DNA of 35,783 nucleotides from Cellulosilyticum sp. (GCA_015058045.1 SVDC01000007.1:64862-100644); one strand, 5' to 3'. Positions 23,885 to 33,586 are shown, numbered from the stretch's first letter. Program-made: numbers and translations. Notes: a model not told the origin generated them from the sequence alone.

Positions 23885-26296
23885 TTATCTAGACTTCAGC
23901 CATTCTACTTCAACAAAAATATCACCTAAACACAATTCTAAGATTGATTCATCTGTATATTTTAAAGCGGCTTCTGTATAAATATCTTGCTTTTCCATAA
24001 TCTCCTTAAGTACATCCTGAGAATAATCTGTTAAATATAAAGCGTCCAATACCTGTCTATATAAAGTATGGTCTTGTAGTTCTACATCTAATAATACCTC
24101 TGGCTGATAACATATCTTTACTGGACCTTCTTGTATCATTAAACCTGCACTGACTCCATTGAAAATCTCCTCTAGATTTTCCACTGCCGTCTGTTTCCCC
24201 CCTACAATAATGCCCCCTTCAATCTTAACATCTTTGCCTAATTCTACTGGCCCTGCACTTATGATCCAACCTTTTAAAGTATCTTGCTCGTCCTCCACTT
24301 CAAGCTTTATCTTCACATCTTGATGATTATTAATGATCAAAGTGGGATAAGGCACCTCTTCCTGTCCTTCTTCTATATAATAATCTGATACCTTAAGGAG
24401 TGCATCCTGCTCACCAATAACTTCAATGGGTACTCCATAACACCATTCATGTCGCTCACTAGGTAATTTCGCCTGATTGATTATTTCATCAAAGCTTGCC
24501 TCCTTCAGTACACCCCTGCTCTCATTATTTTGATAAAGTATAGAACGCATTAAAGTCATATAACCTTTTAAACCCTCATAAGTATTCTCTTTAACTTTTC
24601 CTAAATCTCTTTTACTCCATGGTGTAAGCCCTTTTAAATACGCGCCTGTCTTATCTTGTATAACTGCATCAATCTCTTTAATATAGCTATCCTCAGTTTC
24701 TTCTATAAATTCCTTTATAGAAGGAAGATTTGTTCCTCCTTGAAAAAAGAATTGCCATGCTTCTGCCTCATTTTCTCCAAATACACTTTTACAATCTGCT
24801 CCTACTTTGTATGTATTGGTATGTATATCTTTTCCTGATACCTTTGCCACAGCATAAGTATTAGAAAAATCTGTTTCAATTTTATCTGTTGCAATCATTG
24901 AATAAAAAGGTGACTCTGCATTAAGATAAGTGGCATTAGACGCATTATCTACGCCTACCTCATATCCTAACCAGCCACTTAGTCCACTGAAAGGTTCTCC
25001 TATACTCTCCCACAAACGTATCGGCTTATCTTTATTGGTTAAAGTGATAAAAGGTTGTCCTGCTACATACATACGATTGGCTGTAATTCTACACGCCTCT
25101 CCCTGTGCAAATACACCACTACTTTGATTGGGATTGTAATTGGATTCCCCTGTTCCCCCTCCTACCCCAAAAAGCGTTCCTTGTATGTCAATTTCACTCT
25201 TTTTTACCCAAGGCTCAATCAAAACATCATTATCTACCATAACATTTCTAGCTACTGATATATACGCATTTTGTACTTGATACGTCTCACTTTGTGGTAT
25301 TTGATTATTTCCTGTTTCATAGAAATCATCTACAACGCCTATAGTATGAGCTATTGCATCCTCCTTTATTGTAATCCTCGTTTCTGCCTTATAATCCTGT
25401 TGTTCCCAACCATTACTTACCATTATATTATCACTACAATAAACATTTCCTTGTACCTCTATTCTTCCACCATTAGCTGCAATTACCCCCCCTTTATATG
25501 CTACATCCTTTAAATAAGCAGTATCTTCTACTAAAGTTTTTACACCTACACTCATATCTCCTTCTATAAAAAGTACGCCTTGCCCACCTACCCATATATC
25601 TGAATAACTTAAAACAGCATTTTTTAATAAATCCGGCACATCCTTATTCCAACTATATTTTTCATTAACCTGCCCTATCACTTCGTCTGGTATTTTAATC
25701 GCAACAAGTACTTCCACACATTGTTGGTCGTAGATTGTTTCCCCATTCTTAGTAGTAGCTATTGCTTTTATTTTTAGCCTCTTATCCTTTAGCTTATTTT
25801 CCTTTTCATCTCTATTGGTCACTTCCACTTGAATTTCCGTTATATAATCCTTTCCCAATCGATCCCCTTGAACACTATATTCTACTTTTTGGGAAGTATA
25901 CTGCTCTATTAAATAATGATAAATATCTTGCTCAATAACATCACTTAAATTCTCTTGAATTACTAGTGCTTTTACTTCTTGATCAAATTTGATCGCATCA
26001 CTTTGATTGATGAGCGCTTCTATGTAATACGGTACTATTTCCTCTTCTATCATACGAGGCACTTCAAAGTCCAATGCCTTATTCATTTGATCTACCTGCT
26101 TTAAAGCCGCAGATTCGGCCAAATAATAAGTATTATTGGTATTTCTTTTCAATACTGCCCTATCTAAATACATACCTGATAATTGTAAACTCGCTCCAAT
26201 AAGCATAGACAAAGCGAGGAGCATCATAGTAGTAAAAAGTAATCCATAACCTTGTTGATTATCCTGAAAAGCTATTGTGCCCCTCAACTTTTTCAC
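23885..26296 (-). CDS. Very large PilX/GspK-like minor pilin
   Basis: An 803-residue protein with a prepilin-like N-terminus: basic leader, then QQG|YGLLFTTMMLLALSML, a single hydrophobic helix, followed by YLAESAALKQVDQ, the PilX_N pattern. It lacks Glu at mature position 5 (Phe instead), as in GspK, the tip subunit of type II pseudopili. The rest is mostly beta, with repeated short turns such as GGVIAANGGRIEVQGNVYCS and LKGWIISAGPVELGKDVKIE, suggestive of a beta-helix or bactofilin-like stack. It starts with GTG, overlapping the upstream pilin gene by 4 bases (GTGA). It probably caps or decorates the pilus, and could carry adhesive function; that is inference. Confidence 0.75.
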   Translation of the reverse strand: MKKLRGTIAFQDNQQGYGLLFTTMMLLALSMLIGASLQLSGMYLDRAVLKRNTNNTYYLAESAALKQVDQMNKALDFEVPRMIEEEIVPYYIEALINQSDAIKFDQEVKALVIQENLSDVIEQDIYHYLIEQYTSQKVEYSVQGDRLGKDYITEIQVEVTNRDEKENKLKDKRLKIKAIATTKNGETIYDQQCVEVLVAIKIPDEVIGQVNEKYSWNKDVPDLLKNAVLSYSDIWVGGQGVLFIEGDMSVGVKTLVEDTAYLKDVAYKGGVIAANGGRIEVQGNVYCSDNIMVSNGWEQQDYKAETRITIKEDAIAHTIGVVDDFYETGNNQIPQSETYQVQNAYISVARNVMVDNDVLIEPWVKKSEIDIQGTLFGVGGGTGESNYNPNQSSGVFAQGEACRITANRMYVAGQPFITLTNKDKPIRLWESIGEPFSGLSGWLGYEVGVDNASNATYLNAESPFYSMIATDKIETDFSNTYAVAKVSGKDIHTNTYKVGADCKSVFGENEAEAWQFFFQGGTNLPSIKEFIEETEDSYIKEIDAVIQDKTGAYLKGLTPWSKRDLGKVKENTYEGLKGYMTLMRSILYQNNESRGVLKEASFDEIINQAKLPSERHEWCYGVPIEVIGEQDALLKVSDYYIEEGQEEVPYPTLIINNHQDVKIKLEVEDEQDTLKGWIISAGPVELGKDVKIEGGIIVGGKQTAVENLEEIFNGVSAGLMIQEGPVKICYQPEVLLDVELQDHTLYRQVLDALYLTDYSQDVLKEIMEKQDIYTEAALKYTDESILELCLGDIFVEVEWLKSR

Positions 26297-27471
26297 TGCC
26301 TCCCCTCTATGGTACGATCATAACTATAAAGGTCTATCATTTGCTTAATGATTTGTCCCTCTTCCCCTTGTAGCGGTCTTTTATCCTTTATCCGAATCAT
26401 AATGATATAATTCTCATAAGATGTTTGTGTGCCTGTATAAATAACTGTACTTTTTCCTTTTCCTTGATCATCAATAAGCGTCTGCCACAACCCCGTTTTC
26501 ATATCTCCTTCTTCTAAACCTATACTTTCTTGCCCCCTTAAATCCTGTTTTATTTGAATGACCTGATTATAATCTGTTTGGTTCACTACTTTTAATCTCA
26601 AGGGCTCAATTGCCGATAATCGTCCACAATCCATTGTAATAACACTCACATACTCCTCTAACTTTCCATGCCAAACCCTAGTAGGTTCTCTCTCTATTTT
26701 TAATTCATAAGCTACTATTTTTCCATGAGCGTTACTACTCGGACTTAAACTTACTTTTACCATTGAATCTTTACTACTGGGTTGAATGCAGTCTACTACA
26801 CCCTCTTTATTAAAAGAAACTGTCGTTACTTCTACTTTCTTATTCTTCCCATTATAATCAGAATCATATGTCTGTGTATCACTATTAAAAAACTGAAAAG
26901 TCTCTTCATCCATTTTTAAATAAATAGGATCAATAACTTGTTTTTTAGGCTCTTGTCCAAATAAAGCTTCCACTTCTTTCTCAGAATAGAATTTTACAGC
27001 TTGCTGCATATCTAATACCACATTTCCGCTTATGACTGACAAATCATCCATTTTCCATAAAGCCACCTCATAACCATACGACTCCATATTAAACCGTTTT
27101 TCCAAAGGTTCATTCCATATTCTATCACTTAACAGATTTTCTAAAGTCCTACTTGTTTTTTCCTCCGTTAACCAAGTCTCTTTTAAATGTGCTTCATATA
27201 CTTCTCTTTCCAAGCCATACCATTCTTCTTCCTCTGTCTTCCCACTCTCTTCTTGATGCTTAAATAAAATATCCCAGTTCATTTGCTCTTTAATTTCTAC
27301 CATCATCTGTTCTATATAGCCTGTTGCCTCTTCAATGCGCTGTGCTTTTATTCGTGTTTGAATAGAAGTTAAAAATGTCTTAGATAGTGGACCTATTACT
27401 ATAGCCACTAAGCTGATACACACTACTAACTCTATATAGCCAAAACCTTTCTCCATCCTTCTTTCTTCCAT
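26293..27471 (-). CDS. PilV/GspI-like minor pilin, extended
   Basis: Prepilin with leader MEERRMEKG and mature start FGYIELVVCISLVAIVIGPL, with Glu at position 5. With 392 residues it is two to three times the length of ordinary minor pilins. The helical N-terminal region contains ATGYIEQMMVEIKEQMNWDI. The remainder has no family I recognise and looks beta-rich and acidic. Its end overlaps the start of the 803-residue PilX-like gene by 4 bases, pointing to coupled production of the two. GGAGGGGG lies just upstream of the first ATG. A second ATG five codons on is possible. Confidence 0.75.
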   Translation of the reverse strand: MEERRMEKGFGYIELVVCISLVAIVIGPLSKTFLTSIQTRIKAQRIEEATGYIEQMMVEIKEQMNWDILFKHQEESGKTEEEEWYGLEREVYEAHLKETWLTEEKTSRTLENLLSDRIWNEPLEKRFNMESYGYEVALWKMDDLSVISGNVVLDMQQAVKFYSEKEVEALFGQEPKKQVIDPIYLKMDEETFQFFNSDTQTYDSDYNGKNKKVEVTTVSFNKEGVVDCIQPSSKDSMVKVSLSPSSNAHGKIVAYELKIEREPTRVWHGKLEEYVSVITMDCGRLSAIEPLRLKVVNQTDYNQVIQIKQDLRGQESIGLEEGDMKTGLWQTLIDDQGKGKSTVIYTGTQTSYENYIIMIRIKDKRPLQGEEGQIIKQMIDLYSYDRTIEGRQ

Positions 27472-27495
27472 ACCCCCTCCACCTCCTATCTTTAT

Positions 27496-28716
27496 TTAAG
27501 TAAGTGATAGATTACCTCTTGTCTCTCCAGAAACAAGTTGTGTTTCATCCTTATCTAATACCGTTATGCACTCTAAAATATCTCCTGTAAAGCAGACTTC
27601 CATAATGTACTCTGTAGCATTTTCAATCTGTATTTTAACCTCTGGTAGTTCCCCTTCATCTTTTCTTCTAGTTGAAATAATTTCTAAACACGGAGCTATT
27701 ATCTCTGACTCTACTTTTGTCTCTACCCGTAGGCCATTGGCATCTTCCATCCACATTTGATATCCTTGCTTTTCTACCTTGATTCCTATCTTAATGGCTT
27801 GATTGGAACTTAGGCCAATATAATCTTCTTGCTTATCACCTGGCCCATCTAATTTATATGTATCTCCAGGAGTCATTGCACCCCCTATATTTAGCGTAAA
27901 ATATGCACTCTGTTGACTTATTTTATCTTTTTCGCTCTCTTTTCTTTCTCTCTCTACCTCTATCTTTTCACCTCCTATATTTTGATTATCTTCTACGCTT
28001 TCTACTACTATACCCTGAACTTCTGCTGGTCTTTGCCACTCCCCACTGTCCTCACTTATATATGTCTCTAACGCTACTGCTCCCATTTCTTGTATTTCTT
28101 GAACTTCTTGTCCACTCCTTGCATACATACCAATCTTAAGCATAACCTTTACATCGTTTGATGAAGAATGATCATTAGAACCTTCATCCATCCTGTCTTC
28201 TCGTTTTCCAATCTCATAGTCCCATCTGAGTTCTTTAATCTCTATAATTTGTTTTGCATCATTCAAAGCCCCTACAAAATCTATTACTGTTTCCTCTTGT
28301 CCTATAAAGCTTAGTACATAACTAGTTTCTATAATAACATTTTCCCTTGTTTCTTCCTCTTCTCGTTCTAACTCCTGATAACTTATCTGCCCTAAACCAT
28401 AGTCTTGCATCATCTTTAATAACTCTACTATAACCTTTGTATGCTCTACATATGGAGGAATCCCCTGCAATAAATTCTGCTTTTTAGTAGTAAGTTCTTC
28501 TAATCTTTCTTCAATCTTCTCCTCTGACTTCATTTGCTTTTCTAGATCTTCTATCTGTAGGTAAGTTAAGTGAATCTCTTCTTGTATCTGAAATCGTTCT
28601 TCTTTCTCTATACAATAATAGGTCATTAGATAAAAGACCTGTATGCCTATTACAATCACAGTACATATAAGCCACATTTTATTCCTCAATCGCACCACTT
28701 CCTCTTTATATGACAC
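27496..28716 (-). CDS. PilO-like pilus alignment protein with extra C-terminal domain
   Basis: Bitopic inner membrane protein following pilM and pilN, as PilO does. A short basic N-terminus and one membrane helix (MWLICTVIVIGIQVFYLMTYYC) are followed by a coiled coil (about 40-85). A PilO-type ferredoxin-like domain comes next (about 90-190: VEHTKVIVELLKMMQDYGLG, SYVLSFIGQEETVIDFVGAL). The remaining 200 residues include a low-complexity Glu/Ser stretch and a beta-rich end (YFTLNIGGAMTPGDTYKLDG). Ordinary PilO is about 200 residues, so this is double length. The start is uncertain: GTG at 28716 with AAGG upstream, or ATG at 28677 with GAGG. Confidence 0.72.
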   Translation of the reverse strand: MSYKEEVVRLRNKMWLICTVIVIGIQVFYLMTYYCIEKEERFQIQEEIHLTYLQIEDLEKQMKSEEKIEERLEELTTKKQNLLQGIPPYVEHTKVIVELLKMMQDYGLGQISYQELEREEEETRENVIIETSYVLSFIGQEETVIDFVGALNDAKQIIEIKELRWDYEIGKREDRMDEGSNDHSSSNDVKVMLKIGMYARSGQEVQEIQEMGAVALETYISEDSGEWQRPAEVQGIVVESVEDNQNIGGEKIEVERERKESEKDKISQQSAYFTLNIGGAMTPGDTYKLDGPGDKQEDYIGLSSNQAIKIGIKVEKQGYQMWMEDANGLRVETKVESEIIAPCLEIISTRRKDEGELPEVKIQIENATEYIMEVCFTGDILECITVLDKDETQLVSGETRGNLSLT

Positions 28717-28733
28717 ACCACTTTACCTTAGGA

Positions 28734-29333
28734 TTATGTACTCTCACCTTCCTTCTCTTCTATTTCCATTTCACTTAAATCCTCATCTACCTTTATGAGT
28801 TCTATTACAAAAGGATATTGTTCATTTTCCTCATCCCATGCAAATTCACTCTTTACCTTTACCCCCTTAAACTGCTTCTCTAAGTCTGTCTGATAATTTA
28901 AAATCTCTGTAGCCTGCTCAGCACTTCCATCCAAACGAATGGAATCTTCTTCTGAAATTACAATTGACTCTATCTTTAATCCATCTGCTATGGATGTAAG
29001 CAACTGGGTAATAAGTTGTTTATTTATAAACTGTGCACCACTCAAATCCTGATACTGAGTTTCTAATGCTTCCACCTCTATTTCTAAACGATCTAACGTT
29101 TTGAGTTTCTCATTGATAACGCTGTAAGCTGGTTCTTCTAACTTAACTAAAACCTGTCTTAACTGGGCTTGTTCTCGCATTTTTCTCATATAAGGTAGTC
29201 CTATTGCACCTAATATAAAAACACCTATTTCTACCCCCAATATTCCCCAGCTAAACCTTTGAATCATTAAACTTCTATGAATTTGCAAATTTCTTTTAGG
29301 CAATAAGTTAATTTGGTACATTTCTTCCTTCAT
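28734..29333 (-). CDS. pilN: Type IV pilus assembly protein PilN
   Basis: A 199-residue bitopic protein whose cytoplasmic N-terminus carries INLLPKRNLQ, the short motif that PilN uses to bind PilM. A membrane helix (WGILGVEIGVFILGAIGLPY), a coiled coil (VLVKLEEPAYSVINEKLKTL onward) and a periplasmic-type fold (LLTSIADGLKIESIVISEED) follow. The ATG at 29333 is chosen because TAGGAGG, overlapping the pilM stop, is 6 bases upstream. Confidence 0.9.
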   Translation of the reverse strand: MKEEMYQINLLPKRNLQIHRSLMIQRFSWGILGVEIGVFILGAIGLPYMRKMREQAQLRQVLVKLEEPAYSVINEKLKTLDRLEIEVEALETQYQDLSGAQFINKQLITQLLTSIADGLKIESIVISEEDSIRLDGSAEQATEILNYQTDLEKQFKGVKVKSEFAWDEENEQYPFVIELIKVDEDLSEMEIEEKEGEST

Positions 29334-29343
29334 TAAATGCCTC

Positions 29344-30348
29344 CTATAAATTACTAATGGCACCTAGTGCATAAACAAAAGAATTCACTTGTTCTTCAAA
29401 GTCTACACTTGGTGCCACTCTTACTTTATCTAATTGATCTATTACTTCAGTTGGAATATTTAAAGCATCTCTTATATACACTCTTAAATCAGCTATCTTT
29501 GTAGCCTCACCTAATAAATATATTTTTTGGATAGGTGCAACATTACCTTGAATATAAAAAAATTTTAAAACACGCTCTATCTCTGACAAAATATGACATT
29601 CTATTTGTGGACATATCATATTGGTAAATAAATATTCTTGCTTCTGATTCCCTTCTTTAAGCTCAGATAAAACTTCACAAATGGTAGCTTGTATATGTTC
29701 TATTCCAAACGGAATGCTTCGTATTAAAACACCTCTTACTTCATTGATTAAAATAATAGATGAATCATTTGCACTCATGTCTAATACCAATATATTTTCA
29801 TTCCTCGTATATCCCATTACCATCTTACTAGCAAAAAGTTGTATCAATGCTTCTGAAGGTACACTTACTCCAATAAGAGAACATTTTAAACTTTTAATGA
29901 GATGAATAGTAGAAAAAATAACCTCATTAGGTACTGCAACCATTTGCACCTCTACCTGTGTGCCTACTTCGCTCTCTATTTCCCTTAATATTCTAAAATC
30001 CACTTGATATTGATGACGTTCAATAGGTAAAAACCGTTCTGGCTGAACTTCTAGTAATTGTCGCAAACTCTGTTCTGTTTGTTTTCTCATCATGACTTTC
30101 CGGCTAATTGTATGCCCACATCTTACTACAGCTATCACTTTTTTTGCATGATACTTTTCTTTTTTCAAAGTATTTTCAAGCAGCTGGGCAACTAACTCCA
30201 TTTCAGTAATCATCCCATTTTCTATATATCCTCTAGGCACGTCAATAATACTGCACTTATGAATTTTATAGTATGCACTATGCCTAGATGCCTCCACTAT
30301 TTTAATCTGATTTTGCCCAATCTCCATTCCTATTATTTTACTTCCCAT
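29344..30348 (-). CDS. pilM: Type IV pilus assembly protein PilM
   Basis: Actin-like cytoplasmic protein of 334 residues that joins the pilus motor to PilN. KIIGMEIGQNQIKIVEA is the phosphate-1 motif, NILVLDMSANDSSIILIN the second phosphate motif, and KIYLLGEATKIADLRVYI the adenosine region. VVRCGHTISRKVMMRKQTEQ with LRQLLEVQPERFLPI matches the PilM 1C domain. GGGGAGG precedes the ATG. The gene order pilM-pilN-pilO is standard. Confidence 0.93.
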   Translation of the reverse strand: MGSKIIGMEIGQNQIKIVEASRHSAYYKIHKCSIIDVPRGYIENGMITEMELVAQLLENTLKKEKYHAKKVIAVVRCGHTISRKVMMRKQTEQSLRQLLEVQPERFLPIERHQYQVDFRILREIESEVGTQVEVQMVAVPNEVIFSTIHLIKSLKCSLIGVSVPSEALIQLFASKMVMGYTRNENILVLDMSANDSSIILINEVRGVLIRSIPFGIEHIQATICEVLSELKEGNQKQEYLFTNMICPQIECHILSEIERVLKFFYIQGNVAPIQKIYLLGEATKIADLRVYIRDALNIPTEVIDQLDKVRVAPSVDFEEQVNSFVYALGAISNL

Positions 30349-30381
30349 ATGAGCCTCCCCTCTGCAATATCTCTATTTAAA

Positions 30382-30996
30382 TTATTTATAGGCTAAAGAC
30401 TCTGTAAAGGTATGTGTATAAAGCAGCCTATTGTTTTCTTTCCCTACTTTACCAATAATACAAGTGAATTCTATACTATTAGTATTTTTATAATGGGTGA
30501 CTTGTATGGTTTCAATACAATCTCCTATGGTATTGCTACTTAAATAAGCTCCCTCCCAGACCCTGTACTTTAAGCTATACTTTCCTTTATCCACCTGACT
30601 CTTAGGCGTATCATATAGTGCAAGCAAACAGTTCTTCTTCTTATAATTGCTACTACTTACTTTGATTTCTCTTGTAAATTCTATTTTATCTAAAGTTTGA
30701 TCTATGATATCTTTTTGATTTAAACCATTTTCTTCTAAACTATTTTCAACAATATCTCCTTCTATTGTTTTAACCTTAACCGTCTCTGCTTCCCTCAGAC
30801 ACATTCTAATAAAAGTTTCTATATCACTTGCCTCATTCATAAGCTGAAGCCTTTCATTAAACTGTGACTGCTCCCGATAAACCTGTAAATAAAAGCCCCA
30901 AAGCCCTTCTAATAACAGAAAGAATAGGATCATAGCCAGACACATCTCCACTAATGTAAACCCCCGTTCACTTAGTTTCATATTCTGCCTAATCAT
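30382..30996 (-). CDS. PilW/GspJ-like minor pilin
   Basis: A 204-residue prepilin: leader MIRQNMKLSERG, then FTLVEMCLAMILFFLLLEGL with Glu at mature position 5. The head begins with QLMNEASDIETFIRMCLREA, as in PilW/GspJ proteins, and ends in beta strands with YTHTFTESLAYK. Its ATG overlaps the pilD stop (ATGA), so the two are translationally coupled. It lies between pilD and pilM. Confidence 0.87.
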   Translation of the reverse strand: MIRQNMKLSERGFTLVEMCLAMILFFLLLEGLWGFYLQVYREQSQFNERLQLMNEASDIETFIRMCLREAETVKVKTIEGDIVENSLEENGLNQKDIIDQTLDKIEFTREIKVSSSNYKKKNCLLALYDTPKSQVDKGKYSLKYRVWEGAYLSSNTIGDCIETIQVTHYKNTNSIEFTCIIGKVGKENNRLLYTHTFTESLAYK

Positions 30997-31766
30997 TTAA
31001 GTTGTCCTATATACCAATTCATTATTTGAGTCCCCCATAGCAATGAAGTATAACTCCCTATACTTAAAAATGGACCGAATGGATAAGGCTCGCTTAGTCT
31101 CTTTTTCTTTAATAAAAAAGCACCATATATACTAGCTAATAGAGCGGCAATAAAAATTGCCATAAATAAATTTTGTACCCCTACGAAAAATCCAATAAGT
31201 CCCACCAACCTAACATCTCCATATCCTAATCCTTCTTTTTTTAACACACGCTTACTTACGCTATAAAGTATTGCAAAAATACCATAACCTACTATCGCTC
31301 CTAGCAAGGATAGAATCATATTTTGCCAATGTCCTAATTCTATTACTTGAAAAAGTTTCTCTACCATTCCTATTATTAAACCCCATTTAATGACACAAGT
31401 GGGTAAAAGCATCTTTTTCCAATCTATAATCGTTAAAATTAATGTTACTGCAAAAAAAGTCCACATTATGAGCATTTCCATGGACCTACCATAATAGCTG
31501 TAAATACCTACAAATCCTACTCCAGTTATAGCTTCAACACCTATTGAACGTCCTACAATTTTATGCTGACACTTTTTACACCTACCCTTTAGACCTAAAT
31601 AGCTTAAAATAGGAATAAGTTCTAACGCTCCTAATATATGACCACAACTCATACAATGAGATCTAGGATAGATAATGCTTTCACCCACTGGAATACGATC
31701 TATACAAACATTCAAAAAACTTCCAACCGTAATTCCCAAAAGTGCGATAATAATCCAATCCCCCAT
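30993..31766 (-). CDS. pilD: Prepilin peptidase PilD
   Basis: Membrane aspartyl protease and N-methylase that processes the pilins of this cluster. GSFLNVCIDRIP near the N-terminus is typical. Two CxxC pairs (Cys38/Cys41 and Cys63/Cys66) form the zinc-binding loop of bifunctional enzymes. The catalytic Asp residues are in IIDWKKMLLP (Asp115) and GYGDVRLVG (Asp184). Its 257 residues and about seven hydrophobic helices fit. GAAGGAAGG lies before the ATG. Confidence 0.95.
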   Translation of the reverse strand: MGDWIIIALLGITVGSFLNVCIDRIPVGESIIYPRSHCMSCGHILGALELIPILSYLGLKGRCKKCQHKIVGRSIGVEAITGVGFVGIYSYYGRSMEMLIMWTFFAVTLILTIIDWKKMLLPTCVIKWGLIIGMVEKLFQVIELGHWQNMILSLLGAIVGYGIFAILYSVSKRVLKKEGLGYGDVRLVGLIGFFVGVQNLFMAIFIAALLASIYGAFLLKKKRLSEPYPFGPFLSIGSYTSLLWGTQIMNWYIGQLK

Positions 31767-31847
31767 TTTTTCACCTTCCTTCTTATCTTAAATCTTCTTA
31801 GTCCATATTTTCACTCTATGATTTATGCTTATTCTAGATAATCATAC

Positions 31848-32294
31848 TTAACTTATAGGTTCCTTATCACACCAGCTTTGTGCCGTTTTGGGATCTAATT
31901 GTTCATAAGCCTCTCCATATTCCTTTTTAGATAAGGTACTTGTAATTAGCTTAATACTCCCATCTGCTGAAATTAAAATATCTGCTCCAGTTTGCATTTC
32001 AACTTCACCCTCTAAGTAATTCATATCTTGTAAAGTTTCGCTTAAACTTTCAACACTATTTCCTGTTGGGTAAGTACCTTGTTCCACTCTATAGGTTTCT
32101 GTAATGCGTTTTAACGTCTTGACTGTTGAAATATCAGTTGCCAGTCTAGCCTTAGCTGAAATCGTTCCAACATTTGGCGCAACTAGTGTTCCTAAAATAC
32201 CCAAAACAGCAATTACAACAATTAATTCTATCATGGTAAATCCTTTTTCATTTTGTCTTCTGTCTTTTATATTGAATGGATACTTTTGTTTCAT
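31848..32294 (-). CDS. pilA: Major type IV pilin (PilA-like)
   Basis: A 148-residue prepilin with an 18-residue leader ending in NEKG, then FTMIELIVVIAVLGILGTLV APN, with Glu at mature position 5 and the Pro after the helix. The head includes TDISTVKTLKRITETYRVEQ and TYPTG, then a short beta part ending in DPKTAQSWCDKEPIS. Only one Cys is present, so there is no C-terminal disulfide loop. Its canonical helix, small size and place next to pilC suggest the main structural pilin. AAGGAG precedes the ATG. Over 80 bases of leader separate it from pilC, with no clear promoter. Confidence 0.9.
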   Translation of the reverse strand: MKQKYPFNIKDRRQNEKGFTMIELIVVIAVLGILGTLVAPNVGTISAKARLATDISTVKTLKRITETYRVEQGTYPTGNSVESLSETLQDMNYLEGEVEMQTGADILISADGSIKLITSTLSKKEYGEAYEQLDPKTAQSWCDKEPIS

Positions 32295-32380
32295 TCTCTT
32301 TTACTCCTTTATCCTCTACTCCCCCTTTAAATGTATTATCCTATTATTTTTATCTAAAAAAGCTGCTTGAATGGATATTT

Positions 32381-33586
32381 TTAAATAGCCGCTGTGGCAG
32401 CTGAAAAAGTAGGTAATATCACTGCAGCCATCACGCCACCTACTAAAAGTCCTACAACAATCATCATAATAGGCTCAATAAACATCGTTACCCACGTTAT
32501 GTTCTCTTCTAATTCCTGCCTATAATAGCCTGCCATCTTCCTCAGCATTTCATCTAACTTACCACTTTCTTGTCCAACCCCAATCATACTAAGTAATATG
32601 GGCGGATAAATCTCACTTAAACTTAGTGCATCTTGTAAATTTATGCCTTGCTGCAGTCCCAATATAGCTTCTTCTATTTCTGCTTCTGCTACACTATGAT
32701 TCATCACTTTTTTAGTCATTTCTAATGCTGGTAAAATTGGCATACCTGCTGCTAATAACATAGATAAGGTATCAGCAAAGCGTGTGGATAAATCTTTCTT
32801 AATTAAATTTCCTACTACAGGTATAATTAACCCCCACTTATGGATATATATCCTGATTTTAGTAAGCTTTTTGATTTTCTTCCAAATCAATAGAGTAGTC
32901 ACTACTATCCCTAATAGGAGCCTCCAATAATGACTCAGCCAATGACTCATTACAACTACAACCTGAGTAGGCAAAGGTACATTGGCCCCTGTGTCTTGTA
33001 ATAAATCCATATAAGAAGGTACTACTTGTATCATTAATATGCCTAATACAATACTCACAAGACATAAAATCAACATAGGATATGCAAGAGCACTTTTTAT
33101 TTTTTTTCTAGTTTTTATTTGATTTTCTAAATAAATGGTTCCACGCTTGAGTACTTCTACTAAATTTCCTGTTTCCTCTCCACATTCCATTAAACAGATT
33201 AGTAATTCTGGAATAATTGCTGCTTCTCTTAATGCTTGTGATAGGCGCTCACCATTTTTAACCTTTTCACAACATTGTACTAAATGCCTTCTAAGCGTTT
33301 TATGTTGACATTGACTAATGCAAACCTCTAGTGACTGAATCATACTTATTCCTGCTTCTACCATGGCGCCATACTGCTTAAAAAACAATGTCAAATCTTC
33401 AAGTTTCACTCTAGGCTCAAGACAGTGTATCTCCTGATTAAAGAAAGTTTTTCTCTTAATAGATTGAGGATATAAGTTTTGAGCAACTAGATGATCATAC
33501 ACACTTTCTTCATCTACGCCTACCATCTCTCCTTTCACCTTTTTTTGAGTAAATATTTCTTGTGCTGTATATAGATAAATATCCAT
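32381..33586 (-). CDS. pilC: Type IV pilus platform protein PilC
   Basis: Inner membrane platform (GspF family) of 401 residues that PilB drives during assembly. Two repeats of the T2SSF domain are visible: LEDLTLFFKQYGAMVEAGIS with LRRHLVQCCEKVKNGERLSQ, and LSTRFADTLSMLLAAGMPIL with IGVGQESGKLDEML. Each is followed by hydrophobic helices, ending in FIEPIMMIVVGLLVGGVMAA. AAAGGAGG lies before the ATG. Confidence 0.95.
   Translation of the reverse strand: MDIYLYTAQEIFTQKKVKGEMVGVDEESVYDHLVAQNLYPQSIKRKTFFNQEIHCLEPRVKLEDLTLFFKQYGAMVEAGISMIQSLEVCISQCQHKTLRRHLVQCCEKVKNGERLSQALREAAIIPELLICLMECGEETGNLVEVLKRGTIYLENQIKTRKKIKSALAYPMLILCLVSIVLGILMIQVVPSYMDLLQDTGANVPLPTQVVVVMSHWLSHYWRLLLGIVVTTLLIWKKIKKLTKIRIYIHKWGLIIPVVGNLIKKDLSTRFADTLSMLLAAGMPILPALEMTKKVMNHSVAEAEIEEAILGLQQGINLQDALSLSEIYPPILLSMIGVGQESGKLDEMLRKMAGYYRQELEENITWVTMFIEPIMMIVVGLLVGGVMAAVILPTFSAATAAI

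Noticed and set aside
25055..25513. Several plus-strand ORFs opposite the 803-residue pilin-like gene
   Set aside because: They are shadows of the minus-strand coding sequence, with no ribosome binding sites and Cys/Tyr/Ile-rich composition typical of antisense frames.
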